A DNA stretch of 64,000 bases from Verrucomicrobiota bacterium (GTDB lineage: Bacteria > Verrucomicrobiota > Verrucomicrobiia > Opitutales > Opitutaceae). The notes beneath the pieces were generated by a model. It saw nothing but the letters and a program-made list of their open reading frames with translations, was not told where the DNA came from and did no database searches. A program made the position numbers and the translations under genes. Below, in pieces: positions 9,001 through 18,970 of this stretch (positions are counted from its first letter, which is position 1; each line of letters begins with the position of its first letter). The DNA is taken from assembly GCA_023443455.1 (NCBI GenBank), contig JAEZUE010000103.1:62001-126000 (forward strand). Reading direction: 5' to 3'.

Positions 9001-9205
9001 CACCGGGGGCGGCATCGCGGCAAAGGACCTCGAGAAGATCTTCGACCCGTACTTCACCACCAGATTCCACGGCCGCGGCATGGGGCTGGCGGTCGCGCTC
9101 GGCATCGTGCGCTCGTACGACGGCGCGGTGGCGGTGGAGAACCGCCCCGGCCAGGGTGCCACCTTCAGTCTGTTGCTCCCCTTCGAGGCGAGCGAAGGCC
9201 GTTAG
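6038..9205 (+). CDS. Membrane sensor histidine kinase with periplasmic OB-like repeats and a PAS domain
   Basis: A 1055-residue two-component sensor. I prefer the GTG at 6038, because it gives a compact signal sequence (NLRTIAATAAIAAAAFAGAQ); a GTG at 5936 is in frame. About 600 exported residues contain repeated units of the kind LRGTVTFVHPDGTFYLQ and LRGVVTFAHPDQRLFYL, each followed by VGDIVRV/VGARLRL-type strands, which look like tandem OB-like beta barrels. A transmembrane helix lies near residues 648-666, then a PAS domain (about 690-800, DAIFTTDLEGRFLTFNPAAE). A NtrB-type H-box AHNFNNQ has the phospho-acceptor His828, and the ATPase has N (LLANAQEAAE), G1 (DTGGGIA), F (IFDPYFTT) and G2 (GMGLAVALG) boxes. 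There is no receiver domain and no adjacent regulator gene, so its partner is encoded elsewhere. Confidence 0.85.
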   Translation: MQFARTHFPNLRTIAATAAIAAAAFAGAQPASVAPEKLPPPLAIHPLTRSADVRAPDGAAESANRLVELRGTVTFVHPDGTFYLQEPTGAMAARPESQTQPRPAVGDIVRVSGRTEPGARLPFVRANRIAIEGHGALPAPAAITPAEALGESREYQWVELEGDLLENESLGDWQRLRVGTADGEFSVSIPSAEPVPAAEGARLRIRGVCNVWQQSGTAALGGFFLFTPTPGDVQEIADDDEAAPPPITDIRSLHTRKPRPGQPVDLRGVVTFAHPDQRLFYLDDDTGGVLVWPSTPALPLPAVGARLRLHGVATIGPGATTVRADRIETSGIGPLPAAHPIGIGQAAAGGEDAQWVEMRGHLRQVETGGGWLQLFLTTAAGEITVSIPHASSIAAKVGSFLAVRGVCQSWTDEHGRIAGFFLYSPSTAELTECAPAPADPFAVPEESIANLARYRTRTLEMQQVRLRGTVLHHIPGRSLILRNGDDTVRVFSNDTASLVPGDVVEVAGVPGRRGHHSVLRGATYRRLQAGPAPEPRALTQVATVAPELDGHLVSLQGVLNSIALRPTDTRMLLDVGGTMVEAIHSGPLPAGEGTGWKPGSRLALTGLYNVEGREDEEVSHFILQIRHPAEVVVLSSPPWWTAGRARTALGAIAAVLLAGLGWVAVLRRQIRRQTTVIRRQLAKEAALEVRHGVIIEHASDAIFTTDLEGRFLTFNPAAESMTGYSEAEMLRRRLADLLPPDSPEPLAGFLAQARHPDPAAAHFEAQFQTRAGERLWVEISARAIREDGAATGLLGIARDITARRQMEKLDRQIQKAESLGRMAAAIAHNFNNQIQAVSMGLEMLRFELPKDPAIGEILGAAERSARQASQVGKLMLTYLGQSPGTRKSIDLAALAREAIARWRKALPSGMALDTEIPESLARVRADPEQIIQAITCLLANAQEAAEGTGGTIRLAVGTADPASIPNNYRRPIDFQALGETYACITISDTGGGIAAKDLEKIFDPYFTTRFHGRGMGLAVALGIVRSYDGAVAVENRPGQGATFSLLLPFEASEGR

Positions 9206-9909
9206 CGCGTATCTACTGTGCCGTCACCCCGCGGGCGCCGCAGCGCCAAATAGATCAGCGGCCAGGTGGCCAACGGGAGTCCGACGCTCAGGCCGACCGC
9301 CCAGCCCCGCTCCTGCAACGCGCTCGCGCCGATCGCCGCATACGCGAAACCGGTCGGCACGCACCCCGCCACCAGCGCCGGGAAATACAGCCGCGCCGGC
9401 ATCCGCACCACGCCGGCCAGGCACGACGAAGCCTCCTGCAGGATCGGCACCGAACGGGTCGCGAGAATCAGCCACGGACCATGGCGCGCCATCGCGGTTT
9501 CGACCCGCGCCATCCCCCGCTCCCCGCAGAGACGACGCGCCATCGGCAAGCCCCACCGCCGGCAAACCCCGTAGGCGAGCGCGCCCGAGAGAGACAGCCC
9601 GAGCGAAGCCGCCAAGCCGCCGAGCAGCACTCCCGCCGCGTACCCGAGCGCACTCATCACCAAAGTCGAGGGCACCGGCAGAAAACTGTCGCCCGCCAAC
9701 AACAGCAGGCCGACCACCGCCACGATCCCGCGCGCGCCGCCCTGCCCGTCCACGGCAAAGAAGCCGGCGGCCCACGGTTCGAGCCAGGGCCCGAGCAACA
9801 GCCACGGCAGGATCGGCACCAACAGGACACCGAGAAACAGGAACCAGATGCGTTGGCGCGGCGACACGTTCACGCCCCGAGGTTCGGTTGCGTGGGACGC
9901 CGAGGTCAA
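9202..9909 (-). CDS. VTT/DedA-type (TVP38/TMEM64) membrane protein
   Basis: A 235-residue polytopic inner-membrane protein of the VTT (SNARE-associated, DedA-like) superfamily, whose members act in lipid scrambling or envelope homeostasis. Visible features are an N-terminal hydrophobic helix (FLFLGVLLVPILPWLLLG), a re-entrant-like stretch LLLLAGDSFLPVPSTLVM, the Gly-rich segment GYAAGVLLGGLAASLG, and the conserved-type RSVPILQEASSCLAGV loop that matches the family G-x-x-x-(V/P) pattern, followed by two more helices. The gene converges with the sensor kinase and their stop codons overlap by four bases. Its start at 9909 is the longest option; a later GTG would shorten the polar leader. Confidence 0.75.
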   Translation of the reverse strand: MTSASHATEPRGVNVSPRQRIWFLFLGVLLVPILPWLLLGPWLEPWAAGFFAVDGQGGARGIVAVVGLLLLAGDSFLPVPSTLVMSALGYAAGVLLGGLAASLGLSLSGALAYGVCRRWGLPMARRLCGERGMARVETAMARHGPWLILATRSVPILQEASSCLAGVVRMPARLYFPALVAGCVPTGFAYAAIGASALQERGWAVGLSVGLPLATWPLIYLALRRPRGDGTVDTR

Positions 9910-10026
9910 GCGCCCCGCCCCAGCGGAAACTAATTCTGCACGCCGCCGCGCCTTCGCCGGCTTCTACCCGCCCAAACCGGTTTCCACGGTTTGCCTCGAG
10001 GCGATTCCCCAACATCCCTCCACCTC

Positions 10027-10272
10027 ATGTCCGAGCCCGTTACCCGCAAGAGCTCCCCGCTCAACCTCGCCATCGACGCCGCGCTCTGCGCGACCGCCTT
10101 CGTTTTGTTCTACTGGGTTTCCGAGACCCACGTGCCCTCCGAAAACCCGACCCAGATCACGCTCTGGTCCGCCTACAGCGCTGCCTGCATGACCGGCGTG
10201 TTCTGGCTCGCGTGGCAGATGCTCAAGGCCGTCTATCGCCACCAGCGCGGGGTGCCGGTCGTGCACGACTGA
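10027..10272 (+). CDS. Small two-helix membrane protein (81 aa)
   Basis: A short protein of unknown family. The ATG at 10027 gives MSEPVTRKSSPLN ahead of two predicted membrane helices (about residues 14-32, AIDAALCATAFVLFYWV; and about 46-66, SAYSAACMTGVFWLAWQML), with a basic, cytoplasmic-type C-terminus. The arrangement is that of a small hypothetical inner-membrane protein. It is divergent from the VTT gene with about 117 bp between them. Its TGA stop is also the first three bases of long-inverted-repeat copy B, so the repeat inserted at, or was exapted as, the end of this gene. Confidence 0.55.
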   Translation: MSEPVTRKSSPLNLAIDAALCATAFVLFYWVSETHVPSENPTQITLWSAYSAACMTGVFWLAWQMLKAVYRHQRGVPVVHD

Positions 10273-10412
10273 GCCAGCATTCGGTCGAGTGAGGAGCGTC
10301 GAGGAGCCGATCACAGAGGAGATCGAGCGAAGCACTCGTGACGGAAGCTCGCCACCGATGCTTTGGCGTTCATCCCTCGACGCTTGCCTCTCGACGGCAT
10401 CATCACGACTGA
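10270..10412 (+). repeat. Long-inverted-repeat element, copy B (overlaps a stop codon)
   Basis: Second copy of the ~145 bp element. TGAGCC at its left end supplies the TGA stop of the small membrane protein. The sequence from CGGTCGAGTG to CATCATCACG matches copy A closely, with scattered point changes, and the two arms remain complementary. Confidence 0.8.
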
Positions 10413-10489
10413 GCCGTCGCCACTCGCGCTCCGCGGCACCGGAAACCGGGCCGCGGATTTTTCCTGCCCTCACGCAGGCGCCCTCTCGC

Positions 10490-11338
10490 CTACTCGCCGT
10501 AGGTCTCGCGCCAGTTTGCGGCGTCGGCCTTGGCCTTGCGGCGCTCCATGGCGGCGGCGACCAGCAGCGACACCTCGAACAGCAGCCACAACGGCGCGGC
10601 CACGAGACATTGCGTGATCGGATCGGGTGTCGGCGTGATGATCGCGGCAACCACGAAGCACAACAGCACCACCAGCCGGCGCGACTTCCGGAACGTCGCC
10701 ACCTCGACGATGCCCAGATACGAGAGCGAGAGCACGATCAGCGGAAACTCGAAGACCACGCCCATGCCGACCACCAGCCACGTCATGAGGCTGTAGTACG
10801 AACCGACGGTCCAGATCATCTGGTAGCCCATCCACTCGTTCGCATCGATCGCCACGCGCACCGAGGCGGGCACGAGCAACAGGAAGCTGAAGGCCGCCCC
10901 ACCCACGAAGAGCGCCATGCCCGTGAGCACCGCCGGCGCGACCAGCCGCTTCTCCTTGGCGGTGAGCGCCGGGCCGATGAACTGCCCGACGAAAAACAGC
11001 AGAAACGGCATCGAGGCGACCAGCGCGGGCGTCACGCAGATCTGCACCATCACCCCGTAGATCTCCATCGGCGTGTCCGTGCGCAGCTGCAGCTCGAGAT
11101 CCGGATACTTCGCCAACGCCGTGTACCACGGCCACTCGAGGAACCCGCGCACGTGCGTGAGGAACACACCCGACAACACCGCGAACGACACGACCACGAT
11201 CGCGCATTTCACCAGCGTCCACCGCAACTCCTCGAGATGGTCGAAGAACCCCATCACCTTCTCGCGGGGATGTTCGTCCAACTCGTCGGTTTCCGCGTCG
11301 TGGTTCGCGGGTGGCTGCGGTTCGATGGGCACGGTCAA
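10490..11338 (-). CDS. tatC: Twin-arginine translocase subunit TatC
   Basis: TatC is the polytopic receptor of the Tat system, which exports folded proteins carrying twin-arginine signals. The 282-residue protein has a polar acidic leader, then the family signature in the FFDHLEELRW segment (the conserved HL-x-ELR motif, here near residue 33). Six hydrophobic helices follow, including the conserved-type PFLLFFVGQFIGPALTAKEK loop (compare P..YQ.W.F..P.L...E) and FEFPLIVLSLSYLGIV, where FE-P is typical. No tatA/tatB lies in the window. It is downstream of sufU on the same strand (26 bp gap), so the two may be co-transcribed. The tail beyond helix six is short and charged. Confidence 0.93.
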   Translation of the reverse strand: MTVPIEPQPPANHDAETDELDEHPREKVMGFFDHLEELRWTLVKCAIVVVSFAVLSGVFLTHVRGFLEWPWYTALAKYPDLELQLRTDTPMEIYGVMVQICVTPALVASMPFLLFFVGQFIGPALTAKEKRLVAPAVLTGMALFVGGAAFSFLLLVPASVRVAIDANEWMGYQMIWTVGSYYSLMTWLVVGMGVVFEFPLIVLSLSYLGIVEVATFRKSRRLVVLLCFVVAAIITPTPDPITQCLVAAPLWLLFEVSLLVAAAMERRKAKADAANWRETYGE

Positions 11339-11364
11339 AGCTCAGTCTCCGACGAGGGTGAACG

Positions 11365-11811
11365 TCAAGCCGTCGAGTCGGAAGGTCGGCCGGCCAGCGC
11401 GTCCTCCAGCGCATGCCATGCCAAGGTCGCGCATTTCACCCGCTGCGGAAACCGCGACGCCCCCTGCAGCGCCGCCAGGTCGCCCAGCGCCGCGAGCCGC
11501 TCCGCGGGTTGCGCCGCCCCCGACACCAGTGCCAGCACCTGGCCCACGAGTTCCGGCATCGCGGCGACCGGCCGGCCGCGCACCGTCGTGGTCAACAACG
11601 ACGCCGACGCCTGGCTGAGCGCGCACCCCTGCCCGGTGAACGTCGCCTCCGCCACCACGCCGTCGGCCACCCGCAGGTGGAGCACCACCTCGTCACCACA
11701 ATTCGGATTCTCCGCCCGCGCACGGTGCGTCTCGCCGGTGCACGCGCCGTGGTGGCGCGGGTGCCGCGAGTGGTCGAGGATGATGTCCTGGTAGAGCGCG
11801 TGCAGGTCCAC
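11365..11811 (-). CDS. sufU: SufU/IscU-type Fe-S cluster scaffold
   Basis: A 148-residue scaffold protein that receives sulfur from a cysteine desulfurase and assembles Fe-S clusters or, as in SufU, relays sulfur. All three conserved cysteines are present: NPNCGD (C38), GQGCALSQAS (C63) and RVKCATLAW (C127). The GCALS-x-AS form with an insert before the last cysteine resembles SufU more than IscU. I start it at the GTG at 11811, which gives MDLHALYQDIILDHSRHP, the usual SufU beginning; the open frame upstream is not conserved in look. Other suf genes are not in the window. It is upstream of tatC on the same strand and divergent from ppdK. Confidence 0.9.
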   Translation of the reverse strand: MDLHALYQDIILDHSRHPRHHGACTGETHRARAENPNCGDEVVLHLRVADGVVAEATFTGQGCALSQASASLLTTTVRGRPVAAMPELVGQVLALVSGAAQPAERLAALGDLAALQGASRFPQRVKCATLAWHALEDALAGRPSDSTA

Positions 11812-11942
11812 GCCGCGGAGGTTGCCCCGCCCCCCGGGAGGAATCAACCCCGAGCCCGCCCCACGATCGCTGATCCTGCGCCCCGCGCACGCAAACCCGG
11901 CTTCTTCCCGTCCGCCCCGCCCGCCTCCCCGAGTCGGTGACG

Positions 11943-11973
11943 TTGACACCTCCGGACTGTCCGGAATTATACG
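11943..11973 (+). promoter_or_regulatory. Putative ppdK promoter with an embedded dyad
   Basis: TTGACA (11943-11948) is a perfect -35 hexamer, and TATACG (11968-11973) is a -10-like element 19 bp further. Between them lies TCCGGACTGTCCGGA (11951-11965), two TCCGGA half-sites spaced by three bases, in the place where a repressor would act. It is about 75 bp upstream of the ppdK start. The -10 match is only partial. Confidence 0.4.
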
Positions 11974-12049
11974 CGGCGATCCCTCAGGCCCGACCCCGGT
12001 TACCCCGACCGCCCCGGTCGTCGCCACCCTAAAACCCTCATCCACTGCG

Positions 12050-14941
<2,892 letters not shown>

Positions 14942-14944
14942 GCC

Positions 14945-14966
14945 AGCTCTGCTGTACAGCAGAGCT
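14945..14966. repeat. Perfect 22-bp palindrome just after ppdK
   Basis: AGCTCTGCTGT is followed directly by its reverse complement, starting four bases after the ppdK stop. It could form a hairpin in the 3' UTR or bind a dimeric protein. It has no T-tract, so it is not itself a terminator. Confidence 0.55.
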
Positions 14967-14980
14967 CGCGCCCTTCCCGA

Positions 14981-15009
14981 GCCCCGCGCCCAACGGCGCG
15001 GGGCTTTTT
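14981..15009 (+). terminator. Intrinsic terminator of ppdK
   Basis: A 10-bp perfect stem GCCCCGCGCC / GGCGCGGGGC with loop CAAC is followed by TTTTT. It lies 40 bp after the ppdK stop. Confidence 0.9.
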
Positions 15010-15054
15010 GCTGGGTGGGGTTGAGCGGAGCCCGGGGCTGCGGCGGGGCGCACT

Positions 15055-15506
15055 ATGGACCATATGGTCCAGGCCGCGCGCAGCGGTGTGCAGAACATCG
15101 GTGAGGGCAGCGAGGCGAGCGGCACCTCGAAGAAAACGGAGATCAAGCTCACGAAAGTCGCCCGCGCCAGCCTCGAGGAACTGCGCCTCGACTACGAGGA
15201 CTTCCTCCGCCAGCGCGGCCCGAGATCTGGCCCATCGACGATCCACGACGCGAAGCGCTCGTCGCTCGACGCTGCCGCAACGCCGACGAAGTCGCCGCGT
15301 GGATCGTCACCCAGCGCGCCACCGGCTCGTATCCCGAACTCTCCGCCAACGCCGCGCTCGTGCTCATCGGAGTCGCCTGCTCGTTGCTCGATCGCCAGAT
15401 CGCCTCGCTCGCCAAAGCGTTCACCGAAGAAGGCGGTTTCACCGAGCGTCTCTACCGCACCCGCCGCGCCGCCCGAGACAAGCGTCAGCGTCCATCCGGT
15501 CCATAG
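15055..15506 (+). pseudogene. Broken four-helix-bundle (suffix-domain) protein gene
   Basis: The first frame, from ATG 15055, encodes MVQAARSGVQNIGEGSEASG and ends in DYEDFLRQRG, which is the middle of a four-helix-bundle suffix-domain protein (relatives of the proteins encoded in 23S rRNA intervening sequences). From 15222 the continuation is in another frame: EIWPIDDPRREAL, then GSYPELSANAALVLIGVACS, then GGFTERLYRTRRAARDKRQ, stopping at 15506. One base is missing around 15217-15221, and the first ~45 residues of the usual protein are absent because terminator sequence lies there. It therefore looks like a decayed or truncated copy; a sequencing error could explain the frameshift but not the missing start. 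Confidence 0.75.
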
Positions 15507-15522
15507 GGTCCATAAGGTCCAT
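15498..15522 (+). repeat. GGTCCAT tandem motif at the pseudogene end
   Basis: GGTCCAT occurs three times in 25 bases here, overlapping the stop. The same motif forms a 16-bp palindrome (TGGACCATATGGTCCA, 15056-15071) over the first codons of the pseudogene, so the gene remnant is bracketed by it. Confidence 0.6.
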
Positions 15523-15632
15523 TTCCCCTAAGAAACCGCGGCTCCGCACGTAATCACTTCGTGCACCCCACCTTCACGAGCTCGCCCCAACTTGCGCCTT
15601 CCGTCTCCGCCGATCCATGCCACGCTCCCCGC

Positions 15633-17822
15633 ATGGTCGTGAGCTCCGCCCTCCCCCGCCGTTACCTGCTCCCGCTGCTCCTCGCCCCGGCCCTGCTCCT
15701 CGCCGAGCCAGCCGCGGACACCTCGGGCATCCCGACCGAGCCGCCCCGCCCGAATCTCCGCGGCCTCTCGCCGGAGCAGCAGCGCCAAGTCTCCAAATCG
15801 TATCGAACCGCGAGACGTGAATGGGAGAAGACACTGCCAGCCTCGGAAAAGGCGAAGCTGGTTTCCCTGAATACAGATCATGATATGGAGCTCGCGCTGC
15901 GCGTCTCGGTCTTCCACGAGGAGGGCCTTGAGGAGGCACTCCTCACACAGACGCTCTCGATGCCGTGGCGGGAATCCGCCGTCCGCGCCGGCCTCTCCCC
16001 AGCGGAGATCGAGCGCCTCGCCCGGGAAAAGGTTCTCATCGAAGACCGTCAGGTACCGCAGAGTTTCTCGCCCTACATCGATCCCGAGCGCGCAGTCTTC
16101 GTTACCACCGACTCGCTGCTCAACGGCTTTCATGTGCTTCTGCAGGATTCCATCTGCGAACTGGAACGCCACCGTGCCATCCAACTTCGGCAGCAACTCG
16201 AGTCGTTGATCCCGCATGTGAAGAGCGACTGCGAGTCCCTCAAAAGCTATGTCACCGATTTGAATGGAGCCGAAGCAATCCGCACAGCGGAGATGATCAT
16301 CGGCCCGGCGATTGGTCTGCTCGGTGGCTCGCTCGAAACCATCGCCCCGGAAAATCGAGCGGAAGTCATGCGTCAGACAGAGCTGATCCGCCTCGCGAAC
16401 TCACAAGAAACCCCGGCGTGGTTCGAGTCTCCCGGCATCCAAACCAAACCAATCGACTACCGGCAATGCCTGCCAACCGGATACTACAAATCCGATGCGA
16501 CGCTCGCCGACTACTTCCGAGCGTTTCGCTGGCTACAACTCGTCCCATTCCGGGCCTGCCTAGACCATGAACTGCTCGCCGCCGCCCTCCTGGATCGGTG
16601 CCGCGATTCGGCATTCTTCGACGATCTTTCGGCCCAGACCGGAACCACGGACATCGATACGTTCGAGCCATTTTGCACAATACCCTACAGCCTGCCCCAA
16701 CCATTCATCGACAAGATGACGGCGGTCGAGTTCTTCGCGAGAGCCCGGCGAACGTTGAACAACGGCAACGGCCCGCTCTACTTTTCGCTGACCGAGAACG
16801 GAGACACCACCGACACCGACTCCGCGAATCTCCTCCAGTTCGCCTCATCACGCTTTCTGGATCCCGCGACCGCATTCGGGCGAAGGGAAGTCGAGAGAAT
16901 CGGCCCACCGCCCGATAGCCTAACCATCGCCGCGGCAATCAACTCGGCGTTCGCACGCAGCAAGCTCCCCCAACCGGTTCCGCCCCGCGAAGACCTGATC
17001 AACCTTCCGGAACTGTTTGCCCCCGGGACGTCTCTGGACTTCCACGTCGCCTACCTGAACACCTTGTCGAGCGTTACCGTGCCGACTGACGATGCCGCGC
17101 CGGCCTTCATGAAAAGTGAAGCATGGGCAGCAAAAAGCTGCCTCACCGTTCTCGCGGGCTGGACACAGAGCCAGCACCTCCCGACCCGGCAATATCGCAG
17201 CTCGGGTTTCTGCGACTGCGATACCTTCACCTTGCCCGGATTCGTCGAACCGACGCCCGAGTTTTTCTTTCAAATGGCCGACCTCGCAGCCGGAACCGCC
17301 GAGTACTTCTCAAGCCGAGGTGCGTTTTCTGACGAGCGCCCCCTCCCGGTGAAGCAATTTGAGAACGAGGAACCAGCCGAACGAGCGCCCGACCGGCAGC
17401 TCTCCGAACGTTGGTTGCGCCTCATCCGCCTCGCCAATCAATTGGCGCAAGCCAGCAACACGGAGCTCCAAGGAAAACCCGTCGATCAGAGCGTGATCAC
17501 GAACTACGGCCACATACTCGGATTCGTAATGGGCTACGCCGAGTCATCATGGATGATTCCCCGCGACGACGCCCCGCGCTGGGCCGAGGTCCATCGCCAG
17601 CCGACCGCCGACCGCACGTTCGCCATCGGCACCGGACGGCCGCGCCTGATCCATGTGCTCTATCCGTACGAAGGCCGCGAGGTCCTCTGCACCGGTTCGG
17701 TCATGAGCTACTACGAGTACTGGGAAAACGGCCACCTCACCGACGAGGAGTGGAAGGCCAAGCTCGACTCGCCCGCCGCCCCACCGCCACCCGATTGGCT
17801 CACACCGTTCATGGCGCGCTAA
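15633..17822 (+). CDS. Exported DUF3160-family protein
   Basis: A 729-residue secreted or periplasmic protein. I take the ATG at 15633, which gives a signal peptide (RRYLLPLLLAPALLLAEPA); the open frame begins at 15561. The mature protein carries the DUF3160-type segment FVTTDSLLNGFHVLLQDSI (about residues 151-169), which matches the family's T-x-DS-x-LH-x-(F/Y)H pattern, then long helical regions and a C-terminal part with FVMGYAESSWMIPRDD and RLIHVLYPYEGREVLCTGSV. The biochemical role of DUF3160 proteins is not established; they are large exported proteins found mainly in delta-proteobacteria, Chloroflexi and Verrucomicrobia. Codon use is less GC-extreme than the neighbours, a mild hint of transfer. 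The gene upstream is a pseudogene on the same strand. Confidence 0.75.
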   Translation: MVVSSALPRRYLLPLLLAPALLLAEPAADTSGIPTEPPRPNLRGLSPEQQRQVSKSYRTARREWEKTLPASEKAKLVSLNTDHDMELALRVSVFHEEGLEEALLTQTLSMPWRESAVRAGLSPAEIERLAREKVLIEDRQVPQSFSPYIDPERAVFVTTDSLLNGFHVLLQDSICELERHRAIQLRQQLESLIPHVKSDCESLKSYVTDLNGAEAIRTAEMIIGPAIGLLGGSLETIAPENRAEVMRQTELIRLANSQETPAWFESPGIQTKPIDYRQCLPTGYYKSDATLADYFRAFRWLQLVPFRACLDHELLAAALLDRCRDSAFFDDLSAQTGTTDIDTFEPFCTIPYSLPQPFIDKMTAVEFFARARRTLNNGNGPLYFSLTENGDTTDTDSANLLQFASSRFLDPATAFGRREVERIGPPPDSLTIAAAINSAFARSKLPQPVPPREDLINLPELFAPGTSLDFHVAYLNTLSSVTVPTDDAAPAFMKSEAWAAKSCLTVLAGWTQSQHLPTRQYRSSGFCDCDTFTLPGFVEPTPEFFFQMADLAAGTAEYFSSRGAFSDERPLPVKQFENEEPAERAPDRQLSERWLRLIRLANQLAQASNTELQGKPVDQSVITNYGHILGFVMGYAESSWMIPRDDAPRWAEVHRQPTADRTFAIGTGRPRLIHVLYPYEGREVLCTGSVMSYYEYWENGHLTDEEWKAKLDSPAAPPPPDWLTPFMAR

Positions 17823-17941
17823 CAACTTCGTACCTGATGTCCTTCGACGCATGCCCGATCCACGAGCATTCGCCGGAATTTCAACTACAGATGTGTTTGC
17901 CGCTTGAGACCCGTCTTTCCGCCGGCTCTAACAACCCATTG

Positions 17942-18838
17942 ATGAAACGTGCCGCCCTGTTCCTCCTTTTCTGTGCGATCGTCGGGCGACTTCTCGGCGT
18001 GGCCGTCGGCGACAGCCGCGACGCCTTGATCAAGGAGCTGGGCGAGCCGGCCAACCATATGGCCGCCGGCAACGGAGAGATTCTGCAATATCCGGCCTTC
18101 GGCCGCATCACACTGCGGAACGGAGTGGTGACCCAGATCGATCGAACCGCTCCCACCCGGGCCGTCGTTCCCTCGACAAGCCCGAAGCCCGCCGACGGCA
18201 TTGCCGACGAAGCCCATGCCCTTATCGAGGAATCCCTCGCGGGCGGGCCGCCAAAGGACTTCCACAAGAAGGTGGAGAAGAGTTCCATCGACAATCACAA
18301 CTACGTGAAAATGCAGCAGGGAAAGCCGGTCGAGCTGAAGTACAGCAACCAGTGGGACGCCGCTGCCGATGCACGGCGAAAGGAGCTGGAGCTGAAGCTC
18401 GAACCGATCGACTTCATCGCGCTGGATGTGATTCCCGGCAAAGTCGTGTTTTTCGTCGGGGCAGTCCACAGCATCGCGTGCATGCTCTTTGCCGCGTTGT
18501 CGCTCTTGCTCGCCTTCAGGGTGTTCGGAGTCATCGCCCACCCGAACAACGTGGTCGCGATCGCCGCGACGCATGGCGTGGCATTCTTCGCCGTTTTTTC
18601 GGCAATACTGTATTTCAGCGGCACACCGATCGAGAAGACACCGATTAGCCAGTACATCTTCACCGCCATTGCCGCCACCAGCCCGGTTCTCGTCCTCATG
18701 ATCAATCGGGCCAGCGAGGTATGCGATTGGTCCGGATCAATCCGGGCAGCGCTGGCGACCGGCGCATGCCTCGGCGGAATGCTCTACGCAGTCGACAAGC
18801 TTCTTCCCGCGGCACGAGTTGCCGCCTGGATTCTCTGA
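17942..18838 (+). CDS. Multi-helix membrane protein with N-terminal signal and soluble domain
   Basis: A 298-residue protein of unknown family. ATG 17942 is preferred because it begins with a signal sequence (MKRAALFLLFCAIVGRLLGVA). The next ~45 residues (SRDALIKELGEPANHMAAGNG, then ILQYPAFGRITLRNG) have the look of a small OmlA/BamE-like or SmpA-like fold, in which a helix carrying LGEP leads into beta strands. A charged linker follows, then four hydrophobic helices in the last ~140 residues (for example MLFAALSLLLAFRVFGVIA and FFAVFSAILYFSG). An upstream in-frame ATG at 17837 exists. It follows the DUF3160 gene by about 120 bp on the same strand and may be co-expressed. Function unknown. 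Confidence 0.55.
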   Translation: MKRAALFLLFCAIVGRLLGVAVGDSRDALIKELGEPANHMAAGNGEILQYPAFGRITLRNGVVTQIDRTAPTRAVVPSTSPKPADGIADEAHALIEESLAGGPPKDFHKKVEKSSIDNHNYVKMQQGKPVELKYSNQWDAAADARRKELELKLEPIDFIALDVIPGKVVFFVGAVHSIACMLFAALSLLLAFRVFGVIAHPNNVVAIAATHGVAFFAVFSAILYFSGTPIEKTPISQYIFTAIAATSPVLVLMINRASEVCDWSGSIRAALATGACLGGMLYAVDKLLPAARVAAWIL

Positions 18839-18970
18839 GCGGCAGAGCGCAGGAGCCCGGGTGACGATCGGTGCGGGGCTCATCCATCGTCTTGCCGTTC
18901 ATGGCGCGGTAGCGCCGGCCGTCTCGTTCCGCCTTGTTGCCCCGGCCCGCGCCCGCCACGCTGCGCGGCC

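Noticed and set aside
5765..9070. An 1101-residue open frame antisense to the sensor kinase
   Set aside because: Same shadow effect, low-complexity product. The plus-strand frame carries kinase boxes and a PAS domain in order.
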